Shown: positions 61,819 to 64,000 of the stretch, one piece after another
Position numbering within the stretch: position 1 is the first letter of the stretch
Layout of the letters: every line of letters begins with the position of its first letter
Assembly (NCBI GenBank): GCA_937996235.1
Contig: CALKVK010000038.1
Span: 1-64,000, forward strand
Source: an uncultured bacterium
GTDB taxonomy: Bacteria > Planctomycetota > JAJSAM01 > JAJVHW01
DNA: 64,000 nt
Direction of reading: 5' to 3'
Notes under the pieces: generated by a model
Database searches by the model: none
Told to the model about the DNA's origin: nothing
The model's input: the letters and a program-made list of their open reading frames with translations, nothing else
Translations under genes and position numbers: made by a program

Positions 61819-61963
61819 GGCGGAGCGCGAGGCTAGCCCTGGACCGCGCCCACCGCGTCGGTCAACTCCCCCGACGCGGCGCAGCGGGCGGTCGCGCGTC
61901 CGGACGATGGGGCCGCGCGTCCCGCGCGTCGGTTCGGAGCGGTCGCACTCGAGGCGTCCGGAG

Positions 61964-62176
61964 TCAGGGTCGCTGCGTCATCTCCGGCTCGAGATCCACG
62001 CCCAGGCAGTCCGCGATGGGGTTGATGTAGTTGGTCCGCTTCGAGGGCAATCCGCTCCAAGGCGAGCGCACGTGATCGAGCCTGGACCCCACCCGGACCC
62101 ACCCGAAGTGGGATTCCGTCGCGCACAAGTAGGGCACAGGGATGGCGGCCTGCGAACCGGCGCCGAACGCACTCAC
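61964..62176 (-). CDS. Small coupled ORF of unknown function
   Basis: A 70-codon frame whose GTG start (62176) overlaps the stop of the upstream gene as GTGA, so it would be translated by coupling. The product has a normal, protein-like composition, unlike the Arg/Ala-rich shadow frames around: AAIPVPYLCATESHFGW, VRVGSRLDHVRSPWSG, RTNYINPIADCLGVDLEPEM. I recognise no family. It may be a genuine small protein, or the C-terminal piece of a longer ancestral protein whose N-terminus was lost. The repeated overlap arrangement in this genome makes a real gene more likely than not. Confidence 0.6.
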   Translation of the reverse strand: MSAFGAGSQAAIPVPYLCATESHFGWVRVGSRLDHVRSPWSGLPSKRTNYINPIADCLGVDLEPEMTQRP

Positions 62177-64000
62177 GCGAGCAGGTCGCTCGCCGCCCAC
62201 GTCGGCGACAGCCGCTCGCGGAACAGCGCGTAGACCTCGCTTCCCGGCGCGACGTCCCGGTCGCCGCGGAAGAGCAGCGCGGAGACCGCCTCGTCGGCCG
62301 AGGGCGGCGCACAGGGCTCGCCGCCCTCGCCCGACCGGAGACGAGCGAGGAACGCCTCGGGAGACTCGTCGTCCGCCCGATCGAACGACCGGCATCCGCC
62401 CTCTCCGCGCAGGACGACGCGGCGGCCCCGGGACGCCGCGTGTAGCAGACCGAGGTCGAGCATCGTCGCGCGGCAGCCGTGCTCGTAGTACGCGATCGCC
62501 TCCGGGCACAGCCGGACCACGGCGCGGTTCGACGTCTCCACGTTGTTGAACACGAACTCGCCCTTGCTGTACGTGTCCAGCCAGTGCAGCCGCTCCGACT
62601 CGAGGTCGAGCACGAACGGCAGGAACACGCCGTGCGCTCCCGACAGCTGGAACTTGAGCTCGACCGTGCGCGGGTCGAAGTGGAGCCCGTGATCGTCGTC
62701 CCTCAGCATGAGCCCGGCGAACGCTCGATCGAGCTGCGAGAAAGGCAGCCCCGAGTAGGCGTTCACGACCATCACTGCGTAGCGCACGCCGAGCGCGCGC
62801 GCCTCCGCGCGGCGCACGTCGACGAACTCGGTGGCTCCGAGCGGAGCCGGCGCGCTGGTGAAGTCGCCGGAGCTCGACGCGACGTCTTCGAACTTCAGCT
62901 GGTAGTACGAGCAGACGCCCTTGTACGTCCACTCCGCGTCGTAGAACGCCACGGACAGGTCGAGGTCGGTGCGGTGCCCGCCCGACGGCTCGCACCAGTG
63001 CAGGAACAGCCGCACGAGCTTCCCGGGCGGGACGTCGATGCGTGACCCGCGTGTCAGCGCGACCGTCGACGAACTCGACGTGCGTTCGTTGAACGGGACG
63101 GTGACGTCCGCCAACCGCTCGTCGACGATCCAGGCCCCGGGCGAGGCACCGCGTCCGAATCGCTCGAGGAGCACTCGCTCGAACTCCCCGCAGAGCGCGT
63201 CCACCGTCACTCGCGGAAGCAGGTCACGCCGGTCGGGCTCGGAGATCCCCGTGGCCGTGCCACCCTTCGGGAAGTAGATGCGGACGGGCGCCTTCGACAT
63301 TCGCGTGCGGAAGTGCGCGAGCAGGGTCATCAGCAGCGGGGTCGGGAACCGTGGCGCGAGCTGCTCGACGATCGCGAGGATCTCGTCGACGCTGCCGTCC
63401 GCGACTGCGAGTCGAAGCACGTGATCGAGCCGGCGAGCGAACTCCCCCGGCCGCTCGCTCAGGACCGTCGCCATGGCCTCCGGGTCACGCGCGTCGGCCG
63501 CGGCCTCGACGCGGGAGTGGAAGGTCCGGAACTTCGGAGCGCTCGTTCCGTCTGGGGCCTTTCGCCGCACGAGCTGGAACGCACGAGCGGTCTTCGGATA
63601 CCGACGCACGTACTCGTGGGGATGGAGGAACTCCCCGACCCACACCCAGTACGAACGGTGCCGCAACATGTCCTCGCAGAGGCGCTCCTCGGGCAGTCGC
63701 TCGAGGAGCTCGAGAAGCGCGCGTCGGAGCGGGCGCCGCAGCTTCGCCACCGGGAAGCGCCGGATCTTGCGCGGCACCCAGATCGTCTGCCGGTGCGGCG
63801 GCACGCGGCCCCCGAACGCCCTGACCAGCTTCTCGACCCACCAATGCGGCGCCACGTCGACGCTCACCTCGGTCAGCTTGTCCACCGGCTGCAGCGACGG
63901 GTCTGCCCCGGAGTAGGCCGCCACGAAACGCAGGACGTCCGTGGCCGTGGACATGTGGTGCGCGGCGGCGTCCATGAGGCGAGCGGCGTCGCAGCGATCG
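62173..64000 (-). CDS. TerD-like domain protein (MXAN_6230/SCO0990-like), probably 5'-partial
   Basis: The frame is open to the window edge; the first internal ATG is at 63975 and would give 600 aa. The N-terminal part (ATDVLRFVAAYSGADPSL, RRPLRRALLELLERLP, WVWVGEFLHPHEYVRRYPKTARAF) and the central domain (RTDLDLSVAFYDAEWTYKG, APAPLGATEFVDVRR, RYAVMVVNAYSGLPFSQLDRAFAGLMLR) resemble proteins of the MXAN_6230/SCO0990 type, which contain a TerD-like fold linked to tellurite-resistance and stress gene clusters. Those relatives tend to be longer at the N-terminus, hence the guess that this one continues beyond base 64000. Family recall is from memory, not a search. No other ter gene is visible. 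Confidence 0.75.
   Translation of the reverse strand, partial: DRCDAARLMDAAAHHMSTATDVLRFVAAYSGADPSLQPVDKLTEVSVDVAPHWWVEKLVRAFGGRVPPHRQTIWVPRKIRRFPVAKLRRPLRRALLELLERLPEERLCEDMLRHRSYWVWVGEFLHPHEYVRRYPKTARAFQLVRRKAPDGTSAPKFRTFHSRVEAAADARDPEAMATVLSERPGEFARRLDHVLRLAVADGSVDEILAIVEQLAPRFPTPLLMTLLAHFRTRMSKAPVRIYFPKGGTATGISEPDRRDLLPRVTVDALCGEFERVLLERFGRGASPGAWIVDERLADVTVPFNERTSSSSTVALTRGSRIDVPPGKLVRLFLHWCEPSGGHRTDLDLSVAFYDAEWTYKGVCSYYQLKFEDVASSSGDFTSAPAPLGATEFVDVRRAEARALGVRYAVMVVNAYSGLPFSQLDRAFAGLMLRDDDHGLHFDPRTVELKFQLSGAHGVFLPFVLDLESERLHWLDTYSKGEFVFNNVETSNRAVVRLCPEAIAYYEHGCRATMLDLGLLHAASRGRRVVLRGEGGCRSFDRADDESPEAFLARLRSGEGGEPCAPPSADEAVSALLFRGDRDVAPGSEVYALFRERLSPTWAASDLLA

Overview
This is a 64 kb, very GC-rich stretch (I estimate about 70-75% G+C by eye) of bacterial chromosome with short intergenic gaps, frequent GTG starts and 4-bp ATGA/GTGA stop-start overlaps. 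I see no rRNA, tRNA, CRISPR array or transposase gene. The content is typical of large-genome soil or aquatic bacteria of the Planctomycetota/Myxococcota type: two giant Ser/Thr kinases (one fused to a formylglycine-generating-enzyme-like domain and coupled to an ECF sigma factor), long secreted proteins made of carboxypeptidase-regulatory-like repeats, parallel beta-helix proteins, a CHAT protease, and a TonB/TonB-dependent receptor pair that implies a diderm envelope. The kinase-FGE fusion leans towards Planctomycetota, but the phylum cannot be fixed from this window.

Layout. 0.07-5.7 kb: rsmG, pruA (glutamate-semialdehyde dehydrogenase), then a TonB-dependent receptor with its own TonB. 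6-12.3 kb: a signalling operon (kinase-FGE, ECF sigma factor, 937-aa secreted protein). 12.5-19.5 kb: katG, a DUF4197 lipoprotein, a repeat-built beta-propeller-like protein, a small monooxygenase-like/ArsR pair and a VanZ-like protein. A REP-like inverted repeat lies at the 3' end of arsR. 19.5-26.9 kb: a regulatory-domain repeat protein, an ATP-grasp enzyme, a redoxin lipoprotein, a C11 (clostripain-type) protease and a secreted orphan protein, which is flanked by a family of about 360-380-bp inverted-repeat elements. 26.9-35.1 kb, all on the minus strand: MBOAT and SGNH O-acylation pair, Zn-ribbon/Yip1 membrane protein, YtxJ-like thioredoxin-fold protein, FMN reductase and three tandem ATP-grasp enzymes.

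35.3-46.6 kb: a beta-helix protein; a coupled trio (P-loop NTPase, ABC exporter with degenerate ATPase motifs, alpha/beta hydrolase); a subtilase divergent from a coupled ECF sigma / zinc anti-sigma / TPR-CHAT operon; and a decayed CHASE sensor gene. 46.6-58 kb: secreted and membrane proteins of unknown role, a second beta-helix protein, a divergent pair of large regulatory-domain repeat proteins, an orphan ExbD-like protein and a zinc alcohol dehydrogenase. 58-64 kb: a 1248-aa kinase-AAA-TPR regulator, a small coupled ORF and a TerD-like gene running into the window edge.

Most striking observations. (1) The inverted-repeat element family at 24957-26929: its terminal hairpins change sequence between copies but keep base pairing, and its tips supply or adjoin the stop codons of neighbouring genes. 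(2) The sigma/anti-sigma/CHAT operon facing a subtilase. (3) Four ATP-grasp ligases close together. (4) An ABC exporter in which four conserved nucleotide-binding-domain residues are all substituted.
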